In this document: in pieces, positions 1-13,349 of the stretch | Position numbering within the stretch: the stretch's first letter is position 1 | Layout: each line of letters begins with the position of its first letter | Assembly: GCA_014773175.1 (NCBI GenBank) | Contig: VXCM01000058.1 | Coordinates: forward strand, 62,001 to 126,000 | Source: Lucifuga dentata | Lineage: Eukaryota; Chordata; Actinopteri; Ophidiiformes; Bythitidae | DNA: 64,000 bases | Direction of reading: 5' to 3' | The notes under the pieces: model-generated | Seen by the model: the letters and a program-made list of their open reading frames with translations, nothing else | Database searches by the model: none | Told to the model about the DNA's origin: nothing | Position numbers and translations under genes: made by a program

Positions 1-191
1 TTATCGTTTTCAATTATTTAGCATTAGCTCGTTGTAAATTGGCTAATTGTGCTTAAAAGTCTTTAGCACTGAACGCTGCAGGTGGGATGGCTGGCACTGT
101 TAATGGCGGAAAAGAATCTGAAATAAAACTGTGCAGCATTCAGATCAAACATGTGCCAAAGAGTTAGTATATGCTGTAGCTGGTATGAGAC
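1..191 (-). other. wls: start of wls intron 6
   Basis: Non-coding sequence downstream of wls exon 6. The reading frame from exon 6 runs on by chance but loses similarity to WLS after EHLM. No further exon is seen. Confidence 0.7.
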
Positions 192-360
192 CATGAGGTG
201 CTCCCCGCAGAAGATGATCCAGAAGGAAAGCAGCATGGAGTAGAAGATTCCTTGTCTGATGTCTCCAAAGAGCAGCATCCAGGTCCAGTTGAAGTCAACG
301 GAGAACCATTCTACTGGGATGTTGATGAATGTCATGGAGATGCCCAGTGCCAAGATTACC
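192..360 (-). CDS. wls: wls coding exon 6
   Basis: 169 bases from a GTCAG acceptor, residues 265-321. It contains LGISMTFINIPVEW, LLFGDIRQGIF and SFWIIFCGEHLM, which cover two further membrane segments. The end is set after CTCATG at a GTCTCA donor, which is a weak match. The next exon is outside the window. Confidence 0.9.
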
Positions 361-913
361 CTGACGGGAAAAAAAAAAAAACATTCTCAATTTAGAATCT
401 GTCACCATGGCATTTACACGTATATAGTGATGGAGAGGATGCTTTTTGATTATGAATGTAATTCAAAATTATGTCCATAGCAAATGAACAAGCTAACAGA
501 AAGCACTTATTTAGCACGCAGGCCTGGCTCCTGAGCTATATCTTTAAAAATAGAAACAAGATCGCTGTTGCACAGAAAGGCCACATCTGTGTCTGCTGAA
601 ATAGGAACATTAAGTCTTCACACATTATTGATTCAATTATCCCATCAGCCAGAAGCACAGTGTGTTCCCACTAACCATCCACCTCTATATAATTCACTAC
701 CTCACCAACGAACCTCATTATCACAGCTAACCTTCCCCAGCACTGAAAGTCCAGACATTACAGAGAAGAATAATGGTGACTCAATTAAGAACCATCCTCC
801 TACAGGGAGACAGAAAAGCTTTGTCTTCCCAGCATCTGCAGCAGCTCCCTGCATGCTGCCACTTGATGAAAGAATGATCATAAAAAGACGGCAAGAGTTA
901 AAAACAGAGGTGC

Positions 914-944
<31 letters not shown>

Positions 945-3038
945 CTGTGAGAAAAGGGAAGAAATGGGAGCAGAAAAAGGTCACTTGGTAACATGTGGTT
1001 GCAAGAATGTTTTGTAAGCATTGTGAGTAACAGAAGTGGTGTAATCAATACAAGAAATGGACTTTAAGCAATTGCATTCCAGACAGTTTATCAACAGTGT
1101 TTCACCAAGCCAACAGCGAAAGCGCATTTGGCTGGTATGCAGGGAATGTCCTCCGCTAACACAGACGAGAGCGCTGAGGCCGACATCTGTCTGCATGCGT
1201 GCACGTGTGAGACAACAAACTCAGCATGCAAAACAAAACCTTAATGAAGCAAAGGTGCACAGGGCATTTTCCAGTTTATAATATCCCCAAAAACTAGTTT
1301 CTAATGTCAGAAAACAAAGACTACAGACCTTTGAGGGTAATTTGTAATTCAGTTCAGTGACTTTTTACTGGAGTTACGTCACTCTGGACCGCTTTTCAAG
1401 ACTCCAAACTGCCTCTCACATCTGTCCTCTGAGTTTAGAGGAGGTCTGAGGTTCAGTGTTCTGATGCCTCTGCAGACGACTCTGGCAAAGCTTTTACAGC
1501 ATGAAAAAAATCATCCGCTGTCCACAAACAGGGTACAAGTTGCACTTCCTGAGAGCCTGCTGGTCATTTGGGAATTAGAGCCTTGAACTGGAAAAGATAG
1601 AGGGACTGTTCATGCGTGTCTGTGTGTGCGGTCTGAATGTGTGTGTATGAAGAATGCGTTGGCTGAGTGCTAGCTTGCAGATTTTGCAACGTGTTTCACG
1701 CTTCGCCAGGCGCTTCCTGTGGCGCAGAGGACAGCCTCTTACTGATCTGTCTTTCCAGCACTGCAGGGGGGTTAGAAAACTCTGTCCAGCATTCAGACAC
1801 ACTGCTTCAGTCAACACCATCCGCATCTGCAGCACCAACCTTTAATTTCCAAAGTTGGGGAAAGATATGAACAAATCTGTGACGATTTAAATCTTTTTCT
1901 TATAGGACACAATTAATTTTAAAAATGGTGTATTTCCGTTGGTGTGGCCCTTCTCATCTTTTCACAGATTTGATTATTCCAAAAAAAACTGTGTCATGTC
2001 TCAGTTACAAAGCTGTAACCTGCTAATGCAATTAATGGTTATTTTCATTATTGTCTACTGTATAATCCCGATTAATCAGCTAATTAATCTACAAAATGTG
2101 AAAAATTGTGACTATTGGCCCTCACAATTTCCAAGAGTTCAAAGTGTGTCTTCAAATGTCTAACATTGTCGTAACAAAAGTTAAAAAGCATAGTGGGTTT
2201 AAACTATAATTGTATGAACCAAAAAAGCAAAGCCTCTCTTTTTAAAAGGAGCATACCAGTGATTTCACTTGTTTGAGCCAAAAAATTCTACCTGCGTAAA
2301 TGTTACTAACAGCCATTTTCCAAAACATAAAACCGTATCTTAGTTTTCCTGTTATTTTGCCAAATCCCCAGATCTTTCAAAATCAAATGTTCAGGTGATA
2401 CACCCACCGTAAAATTCTATGTTCTGCTTCCTACTTATGATTGCAGAATGCACAGTCATTTTAAATTCTGTATAAAACCTGTCCTCCTGGGACTGTATTC
2501 CCTGGTGGAGACATACATTTTTTTCCCATGTAGTTCTATGCTTGATCAGATAAATTAAGTAACTTCAACAAGAAAGGTAAGGGAAAAAAATTCAATATTT
2601 ATCGCTCCAGTAGGAAACGGTTGTCAGTCATGTAATATGTATGCGAGCTGTATATATTAGGCTTAAACATGCAAAATCACTGATATAATCATTTAACAAG
2701 CCAGAAGAAGCAAAAGAATGATGATTAATTTTGTCTTGATCAATTAGCTTATTTGTTTTAGCACTTAATAATATGCCTCCTCAGATGCTTGATGAAGAGG
2801 TTGGTGGGCTGATGTTTCGGTTGGAATTATGATGCCAAAATTAGGAGATCTCATACAATTACAGTTCAAGGCAACACAGCGATGAAGACGGATGAGAGTC
2901 TTACTTCTCCAGCAGCACAGGAGGTCTGCTCATGAGGGTGATTCGCCTCCAGTACCAGATCATGATAATGAGGATGCTGGGTGTGAGGAACGTCTTCATG
3001 GCAAACCACACTTTGGTGAAGCCTCCGTTCTGGTGGAT

Positions 3039-3096
<58 letters not shown>

Positions 3097-6000
3097 GGGT
3101 GGGGGGGGACAAAACAAAACAAAACAAAACAAAACGAAAGACAGTTATTATCATTTTTTGGTGCAAAATAACCATATCAAATTTCATTTACTGATAGAAA
3201 TTTGCATTATATTCTTCCATCACAAACACTGTAACATACACAGAACTTTTACACCCACATTTCATTGCTGAAACATCTATTTCCAAAGCCATTAGCATTA
3301 ATAAGGAAGTGGTTCCCCTTTTTCTTGCTACTAGTTTTTGGAACATGGCTGCAGGAATTGGCTTCCATTCAACCATAAGAGTGTCAGCCAGGTCGGCCGC
3401 TGATGTTGGATGATAAGCTGTGGAATGCAGGCGGTGTCAAGCCATGAAGTTCTTCCACTTCAAACTCAGCAGTTTCTTTAAGTATTTCACTGTGTCGTGC
3501 TGAAACAGAAAGGAGTCTTCCTCAATCTGCCGGTGCAAAGTTAAAGCACACTTTTGTCTGAAATATCAGTGCATTCTGCAGCATCAAAAATTTCCCTTCA
3601 GTGGAAACAAATGGCCATTTTATGCAGCTGTTAGCACTGGGAACCCAATCATTAGTAAGCCAATGTGTCCACATACTTTTGACCTCATAATGTAGCAGAT
3701 AATATTGCAAGCATTTCAGTTTTCTGCATATACATACTGTATATTTAAGTCCATCCAAGCATTCAGTCATTTGGAACATGTACATTACAACTTTGATTAT
3801 ACTCCAATTAAGACAATAAATTGAATTTTTCAAACACCATAATTAGATGAAAATCAGACTAAATTAGCATAGGCTTACTCCAAGTCACAAACCTAGACTG
3901 TATGATTGTAAATCGATTTACTCAAACATGTAAACGCTATAATCAGAGTAAGCCACCTCAACTTAAATTTCCTCACCTGGTGGACTTTCCTCATGCTCTG
4001 ATTATAGGATGTGTCATATATATTCAGAGAACCACAGAATCCTATTAATTCTTTCCAAGCACTCAAGCTGTAAAGACTGAAAAATGCACCTCATGGTGGA
4101 TAGACCGTTACTTGAAAATTTATAAATTTTGGTGTGTACAGTTTCACAGCTCTTGTCAATCAGATTTATTTGCTTTAACTGCAGTGCAGACAAAAACATC
4201 AGAGCACAGTGTGCATATAAACGTAGTGACCGTAGTTGAAAAGGAATGCTGGCTGAGTGCGAATCTTAAACTTACAACCAAACGAATGTCCTTGATTTCT
4301 CCAATGCCCACGTTGATCTTCTCGCGTTCGTTGACAGGCAGGCGGATGTTGAGCAGATAGTATTTATGGGCTACGCTGCCGACCTCCATGAAGGGTAGCA
4401 GTTCACAATCATAGTAACGACCCTCATTCTCAAAGGTCTGGAGAACACACAACAGCACACAGTTTCTGGTTTAAAAACAACCTGACGTCACTGCTCAGTT
4501 AAAATGCTTTTAGAAATGGGAAAGGCCACAGATATGCTGCATGAATCCTCCCCATCAATAAATGCTGTTATCCTTGGTTGCATCAGTGCAATATTGTTTT
4601 TAAAATTAGCAGTATCAAAATGTTGGAGTAAAACTGCTTTGTTACTCTGCCTCTAATTACTCAGATTTGAATAAGAAAGTTTTAACTGTTTTAATTATTC
4701 GCACAATCTGCGTCTATGAAAGACTACATCAAGATATAGGCCGTACAGCATACTCACAAAAAAATGACAATTTTTATATTGTTATGTTACTACTGCCTGG
4801 CCCCATCATTTAAAAACTGTTACATCACCTTAATTAAAGTCAGACAGGATTAATTTTTTTCCCTTTAATTTGAATTTACATTAAAGAAAGCACAGAAAGC
4901 ATCACTTCCTCACCTTGCTAGTGGTGAAGTTGCAGTTCAGCTTCCTCTTTTCAGTAGATCGGGCCATCTCAGTCCACTCACTGATGGTGTCGTCTCTGTA
5001 GGCCACGCTAGCATCAATGGTCACCATCGCCCCATTCTCTGCACACAAACAGCAGCATGAAAATTCACTTTCAGATCAACAGAGCCATTTCAACATTTGA
5101 TTGGAGAAATGGAAGAATCTGAAGACAGATTACTACTACTACTTGCATATTCACAGTGAAATCTTTGCAAAAAGTTAATCTTCAGACTTGAAGTGGCTCC
5201 AAACCACAACATCCAAAAAACTGCAGACCATAGACTTTTTGTTTTGTAAGATGTAAAAAATTATGTATACAATATGCTGTATAAAACACTACCCATCATC
5301 CCCCCAACGGCATAAAATTAAGCCTTGGTGATGGACGTACAGACAGCCATGGCCTCTTAAAAACAAGACCAGCAAAGTGAATATGTGGCACAGACAAGGA
5401 GAACATTCACTATTCCAATCTGCTAACATCTTTTCATTTTTGCTTGACATGCTGGTATTTTAACCATTAATCCATTAATCCACAAAGTAAAGAAAATAAT
5501 GTGAAGATGATGCCAACTTTAGCTTTGAAACTGTAATGACTGTCGCATAAACATGGCAGTAACTTTGAATTAAGTTATCTGGACATATGAGATAGTGAGC
5601 AACACACTCCGATTTAAAGCCAATTACACTTTGGACTCAGGACAAATTATTCATATCCTTATAAGAAACGTCTTTTTTGTCAGTCTATTGCAGTACTGCA
5701 GTGAAATGCTCCCAACAAGTCTGCATTTTTGACTGAATTGACATTAGATGGTTTACTCTAAAATGAAACCAGGACAGACCAATCACGTGTTAATATGAGA
5801 TCCTGCAAGAGGAATGAGTCTGAAAGAGATTGATGGGATTGTTTGACTGCCTGCACGTAAACATAGACACAGATTCAGCAGGCTTCTCTCCATGGCGGCT
5901 CCAAACTAGGTTACCGATATAAACTTCAACAAGACCTTTAGCTGGCTTCCAACAGACCAGCCTCGGGAAACTAACAAAAAAAAACAAAACAAAAAAAAAA

Positions 6001-9000
6001 ACAAACCTCAAAGCCAAGCTATTAAAATTGCATCTTTAGATCACATTACAAAGCTAAGTGTTCCCTCCTCCAGCAGAGAGCCTCTTGTGCTGTTATGAAA
6101 TGAGCTGGAACGAAGAGAAAGAAAACCCGGTGGCCTGTACTGTACAAAAGACCCAAAAAAAGGAAGTAGAGAGGGAACCAGATGAGTCCTGGCAGCTGAC
6201 CGTCTCTGTGCGACCGTCCTGTCTGGTTGAACGAGACACCCTCGAATGTTAACCTACTAAATGCAAACATTCCCTCCAGTCCAGCGACCATCGCCACGGA
6301 AACTAAGCCTCCTCTCAACAGCTGTGTTATTGCTGGATGCCTGCCAGGGGTGCTTGGTGCTGGGGGTAAAGTGGGGCGGGTGGGTGGAGTGGTAAATAAG
6401 GGTGAAGCTCTTCTCAGGGATGAACACAGTTACACAGATAAGGTGGTTCAGGAAGACAATCCGCCTTTCACTGACACGAGTATTCAGGTCATATTTTAGG
6501 CAAAGAGAGAGGCTGACACCATTTGGTTCAAAGGAGAGGACTTATTCTATGGTTTATTTAGTTCCCTCTCTCAGCTAGCCAGATGTCAGTGTTAGAAATA
6601 GCTTTAAAGAAACGTTAATTTTGCATGTTTAAGCACAATAAATACTACCTGCATGTATGCACATTACGTTACTGCCAACCATCTTCCAAACATAAAGCTG
6701 TATTTCACTTTTCATGTTTCACCCATGTTGCCAAGCCCCCTGGCCTTTCAAAATCAAATGTTCAGGTGTTATACCCATCTTAAAATTCAATGTTTCACCT
6801 GCTAACACGTATGTCTAAATGTAAAAGGCACCATCATTTTTAATTTCTCTGTTAAAGTTGTCTTCTCCTAGGGCTACATTCCCTGGTGGAGACATTTTCT
6901 TCTGTGCAGCTCCATGTTGGACCAGACAAAAAAATTTAATAGATGTCTTGTTTGTTGTGATGAATAACTTATCTTCAGCATACTTCAAGTCTCAGCAAAT
7001 TGATTTTAATAATGTACTGGAATGAACTGAAACTAATAGTAGTCTAGAAGGTAAGAAAAACAATTCTAAGCAGTCCAGTAGTACTTTTGAAAAATGGTTG
7101 GCAGTAATGTAAAATGCATGTGGTGTTAGTGGGCTTAAACATACAAAATCACTAATATGGTCCTTTAAGCTGTTTTCATTTACTACTAGAACTTAAAATA
7201 CACTCAAGTCAGAAAGACTTACAAACACCTCTAAAGTTCAAAAAGTTCCATTTCATAAAGTTTTTCTTTCTAGCCTCACTAAAATCTCATTAAAATGGTA
7301 AAAATGGGATGAAAAAGTTATGGGTTCCAAATCTAAAAATCATGACTTTAATGGGGCTAAATCCCACTGCTGCGGTCCTAGACCATTTTTTCTGACTCAT
7401 ACAGTCTCTATTCAGTCTTTTCTATATCAACTTGTTCTCACAGCACTTCCTGTAACACACAATGAGTCTGCAGCATCTGGCAGAAAGACGTGTCTGTGAT
7501 CCAGGCTGATTCACTGACTCGTCTGTCTAGCAGCCAGGCAGTAAACATCCACAACAAATGATACTGATGACTAGCTCCCACTGACACGAGTTTTCAGACT
7601 AATTTCATGACAAAATGGCAAAATTGGGTGTATCAGGTCAATAAGCGTCTGTTAGTTGTGACACTCTCCATATGCACACCTATAGGCATCAAGGGAATGG
7701 CATGATTGGAGCCCAAACTGCTTTCAGAGGCTCTACAAGTGATCCAATTGTTGACAAGTCTGCTTCCTCAACCCCTCTAATCCCTTCTTTCAGGACCCAA
7801 AGCAAACCACCATGCTCCTAGCCCCCTGCTCTCTCCAGACTCTAGTTGTCTCCCTCTTTTCTCCTTCCTTCCCTCCACCAGCACAATGAGATGCTGTAGC
7901 TGTTTATCCACTGTGATGCACTTAGCATTGTTGATTCAGAACAGGCAATCGCTTGTGGTTTTCTTCATGAGAAAAGAGACCAGAGCATGTTCGCACTGCA
8001 GGGAACTCTTTCAGGAACCTTAAACTCAGGAACTCCAGACACCTTCACACCACAGGAACTAGAAACCATTTTAGTTCAGGAACTATAGTTGTTAGTGACA
8101 TTACACAGTAACATGGTCCAAGAAGATAAAATGTGTAGAACAAAGAAAAACTTGTGCACAGAGTGCTTCAGGTATTCATCTTCCACACGTGCTCTTGGAG
8201 GGGAATTACCACAAATCAGACAAATGGATTTCCTGAACCACACGATGTTGGTGGTACCAAAAAACCAGTTCCAGGTACTGTGTGGGTCTCCTTTTAGTAA
8301 AAAGCCTTTATTTTACTGATGGGCTTACAGCATTTTTAAAAACCCTTATAAATGCTGTAAGCCCATCAGTAAAATTAAAAAAAAATATATAATACTAATA
8401 AAAATAAAATAATAAAAATAAAACTTAAAAACATTTAAAAATGCTGTAAGCCCATCAGTAACATAAAGGCTTTTTACTAAAAGGAGACCCACACAGTACC
8501 TGGAACTGGTTTTTTGATACCACCAACATCGGTGTAAAATGTGTGTTTTAGTAAAATGATGCAGCTGTAGCAGTCAATCCCACACTATAATTACCATAAG
8601 CTTTACTCAGAGTGCAGTTCAAATGTTAGCAAGGAACTGCACAGTTCTTTCTCCAAATAGTTTAGAGCAAAACAGTTCCCAATTTAGTTTCAAACCTTCA
8701 GTATGAAAAGTTCTTGAAAAGGCAAGAACTGCTTTCCATCAGTAACAGTTCAGCTGGCAAGCCAACCAATATATACGGCAAATAAAGATGATGATACACA
8801 ACGTAAAATCAATACAAAAAAAGTAAAATGCTGCAGCATCACAAAACATGACATGGGAGCACTGCCCGGTTTCAGAAGAATCAGCCGGATTTCCTGGCTG
8901 AACACAATTTCCAACAAGAATCTCCTGGAGTTCGCTAGAACCAATGGCATCGCCACAGAAATAAAGTTGCAGCTTGGACGCGTACTAAAAATGCCAGCGT

Positions 9001-12000
9001 CAAGTATCCCAAAGACTGCTCTCAGATGGACAATAGAGGAAGACTGAAGAACACCTGGAGAAGAACCATAAAGAACGAAGTGAAGAAGATGAGACTCTTG
9101 GGGAGAAGCTAAGATGAATGCAAAGGACAGAGCAGAGTGGAGGAATCTGGTAGCTACCTTCTACTCCACCCGGAGCAAAGAGGAGAACGAACTAACTTCA
9201 ATGTCAAAGATGTTTGACACCGTGCCACAAGATGAGACGAATGCCACTTTTCCATACGGCTCAGATACCTGCGCTGTTCTATACTGTGAGCAGCCATGAT
9301 CAGAACGCACGCTGCAAGCACGGCGAGGGTGTTTCCATAAAACAAGAACTGTACGGCAAAAGGCATTTCTTAAATTCTTACCATGCCCACTGATCACACA
9401 TATGGAAAGTTGGAGTTGCTGACAAAATGCATAACGACATGCATCTCCAGTGTGAATGTGTGTGAACAACAGCCTTCAGCACGGAGTTCATAGTGCTAGT
9501 CGATCAGTTATAGTTGTTTTTTTTATTGTAATGACACAAACTGCTGAAAAAGTCAACATTTGAGCAGATGTGACCATATAAATAGACTGCATCAACCACT
9601 GCTCAAATGATGCAAGATCTATTTAAAACTGTCAAATCCACTCAAATACTGGATGATCTCACACACCTAAACTATGCAACTTATTTGGTTCTGGGTCACA
9701 GGTCCCAGTATAATAAGAACTTTCGTTGCTCAGCCAGATTACCACTCTCCTCTCTCCATTTCTCTCTTCTCATTTGTCTCAAGGGTGTCTGTCAAGCCCT
9801 TCTACAAAGCTCAGAGACTGCATATCACGACAGAGAAGTAACAGCAGGACATCCATCATTGTTTGCCGCCTGTCCTGTGAAACAGAAATCCAATCTACAG
9901 AATAACACGCATTCCTGTGTGTTCCTCAAGCGTTCTGCAAGATGAACAAAACTAACACAACAAGCCCAGTAGCCTGGCAGGTTGGCTCACGGGGAAGATA
10001 ATAAAACAAACGAGTGGTAGCGCTAAAACTAGAATGACTCTGCAATCAGATTTACGAGGAGCACGATTAGAAGTGAACATGAAGAAGTGGGGTGAATGTT
10101 TGAGAGGCTGGCCTGGTCTGGTTCTGGTTCATTCATTAAATACATGCACATGGATTGTGATGTTCACCTGATTCGCATTTAAATTCCACACACCATATCT
10201 CAGGTGGCGCTTGTTACAGGGATATCCACATGAGGTCAGACCTTCTTACCTTTCCTTCCTAGAGGAGAAACACAAACCACAGTCCACAGTCAATCTGCGT
10301 ATGAAAGCATCTGTTCTCACCTATCTGGTTGAACATCCTAAAGGCGATGTCAAACTGCAGGATGACCAGCATAAACTGGAACCAGGGGCTCATCTCTTTG
10401 TTGGGCAGAGGAATGTGGACGGCAAACACAATGTGGTTCGCCTCAATCTTCTTAGCCGTGGCTTCATCAAAGCTCCTGATCTTGTCACACTGGTCCGGGC
10501 CCCAAGGCATGAACCATTTGGTGTCCTTGGCTGTGTCCACACATTTGGTGGCCAGGTAGTGGACTGCTGTGGTGGGACTGGGAGCTAGAGGAACAAATAA
10601 AGTCTTGTTAGACATGAAATAATGCAATAAAGTGTTTCAAGACCCTGCCAAAGCTGATATAAATTCCCCCTCAAAATCACAAGCCAGAGATCAAAGAGCC
10701 CTGTGGTTGAAACTGTGCATGGACACTGTTAATATGTTAGCGGCCATTAAGAACAGTCAACAGGTTTGGTCTGAGCCAAATCCAGTCCAAACACTTTAGC
10801 AATTACTTTTAACACTGTTTACAAAATGCCTGGTAGCAAGAGTCTCTCTCTCTGAAGTGATCAGGAGGGAAAATTCCCGAAGGTTCTCAGGCACCAATTA
10901 CACCGTTTAGTCATAGAGATTCATGAGCTTGACAAGACTGGTGCTTGTTGTCTCTATTCACAGGAAACCAGCGGTGCTTTGAAAAAGATCTGTCATTATC
11001 ATGCAAAAACCTCAAAAGCATTGGTCTCCTGTTGAAAAGATCTAACGTCTGAGTGGTGAGACAGCGGTGGTGTCAAAAATCAGGTCAAAAATCCAAACTT
11101 ACAATACTAACAAAGTCAAGATTAAAAAAAAAAAAAAAAAAAAAAGTACTGCAGCTCTTTTAACTTGTCAGGGATTTTAACAATTGCTGTGTTCAATAAA
11201 CCTGTTAGAACTGCAACCTGAGATTTTAATGTTATTTAGTTACAGTAGACAATGTGGTTAATTCTTTATTGGTAGCCTCATTTATAAACTAGAAGGCATT
11301 CATTAAAGCACATACCATGTCTAAACAAGCCAAGACTAAATTTATACTGTTTGAAAACAGTATGTTTTTTATTGATCCCACACTTCCTTGGGGAAATTTG
11401 TCCTTTGCATTTGGCCCATTCTAATCAATAGCAGCAGCAGACAGAAACAACCATAAGAATATATCTATAGCATATCTTGGGATAAATAGGCGTAGCATTT
11501 TTTTATTGAGATTGGTGCATTATGTTTGAAGAAACTGACAAATGTATGTTGAAAATCCTCTGCCATACTATGATGAATGAAATCACTTTAAAATTCCAGG
11601 TTCAACAAATTTAATGGATTCTTCCCTTGCTCTTACAGCTTCAGAAAAATTAGTTCATAACTCTTTTGAGTAATCCTTTTAACAACAAACTAAGAAACCA
11701 ACAGATGCAGGTGAAAACATGACCTCCTTCATAGAGATAATAAATTGTTATCCATGTGTATGAGCACGTGGAGAACAATGAACAAATTTGCAAGAAAGAA
11801 TAATGAATCCAAGAAAACTCAAAGCTGTAATAACTGTCAAATCTATGGTAAGTTTCCAAAGTGTAATAGCCATGGCTGCAAAAAACTTAAAGGACCATAC
11901 CATCCATTTTGCATGTTTGAGCCCAATATATTCAATTTTCATACATGTAATGTTACTGACACTCATTTCCTAAAGCATACTACTGGAACGGTGAATTAAA

Positions 12001-13289
12001 AATGTTTTTCCTACCTTCCAGACTGCCACTGGTTACAGTTCATTCTGGTACGCTATTAAAATCAATTTGTTGATATTTGAAACGTTCTTGGGATAGGTAA
12101 TCCATCATCATGAACAACGCATGTATTCAGGTGTTTTTAGAAGTTCTGTAATTTTAGCATTTAAGCAAAACAAAAAGTACAGAGTGAATGTATGTCTCCA
12201 ACAGGGAATATAGTCCCAAAAGAAGACCTGCGTTTATTGAAAAATTTAAACAACTGTGACTTCATAAGGCTGCATAACTATTAGCAGGCGAAACATCGAT
12301 TTTTAAGGTGGGTGTATCACTTGAATATTTGATTTTGAAAGATTAAGAGATTTTGCAAAATATCAGGAAAGCTGAAATACGGTTTTATCCTTTGGGAAAT
12401 GATTGTCAGTAACATAACATGTATGAAAATTGAATATATTAGGTTCAAACATGCAAATTGGATGGTATGGTCCTTTAAAGTAAACAAAAAGGTACAACTG
12501 CAGCTTAAACGTTTATCACTGAAAAACAGTTTCTGCCTGTATATGCCCCTATTATCTAATCATATAATCATATCTGTTCACTGATAACAATGAGTGCAGC
12601 AGCAAAAAAAAAAAAAAANAAAAAAAAAAAAAACATAAACACTTCTTACATCCTTTTGGTTTACAGATTCCTTTGACCCTCCAACATCGTAACACTAAGG
12701 CAAGGCCATCTTCACAAAACCTGTGTCACAACTATGTAAAAAAAACAAAAAACACACAAACAGCAACAGAGGACACAACACATTCAATTATGTCCAGTTA
12801 TGTGGAATCACTTGAAGTTCAATTATGTGGTGACCCCGAGAGTCTAGCAGCACACCGGCTCCTCCAGTCTCCAACACAGTGTGTCCAGAATAATGGCTGT
12901 CCCCTCAGCCTGCTGACCCCATGCCGTGTTCCCGGGTTTGTCGGGAAACAAGGGGAGAAAAACCCCTTTCTACTCAATTACCCCTGCCGCCCCTGGCCAC
13001 CAAGCAAACACAAAGGAATCTGGCTTCATTAAAACCATCTCAGCCAGGAATGAACCAAACAGGCTAATTTATCACCAGCCATCTAGAGAGTGTTTAGGGG
13101 GGTTTCAGGGGTTCCAGATTCAGATAGGCATCTTTCACAGGGACTCAGCTTAGCTTGTGTGACTGCATTTTCAGCTGTGTGAGTGTGTGTGTAGTTGTTG
13201 ATGTGTGAGTGGGTGGATTTGAAGAAACTTGACAGCAACTCCAATATTTAGTCCTTAAGGCCAAATGTAACTTTGACAGCTGAGTGTAC

Positions 13290-13349
<60 letters not shown>

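Larger units (their letters stand above)
361..2904 (-). other. wls: wls intron 5
   Basis: About 2.5 kb of intron. It holds a GT dinucleotide run near 915-944 and one diverged copy of the TTAA-bordered element (2241-2695). No conserved coding segment was seen on either strand. Confidence 0.7.
5039..10320 (-). other. wls: wls intron 2, repeat-rich
   Basis: A 5.3 kb intron holding the second TTAA-bordered copy, a large palindrome (8243-8531) and a decayed retrotransposon tail (8845-9200). No wls exon is missing here, because exons 2 and 3 join in frame. Confidence 0.75.

Noticed and set aside
2866..3194. Open frames with long runs of Lys or Phe
   Set aside because: They translate the 53-base homopolymer next to wls exon 5; only the short exon 5 frame is real.
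10211..10588. 125-codon plus-strand open frame
   Set aside because: It is the antisense shadow of wls exon 2, whose minus-strand protein is clearly conserved.
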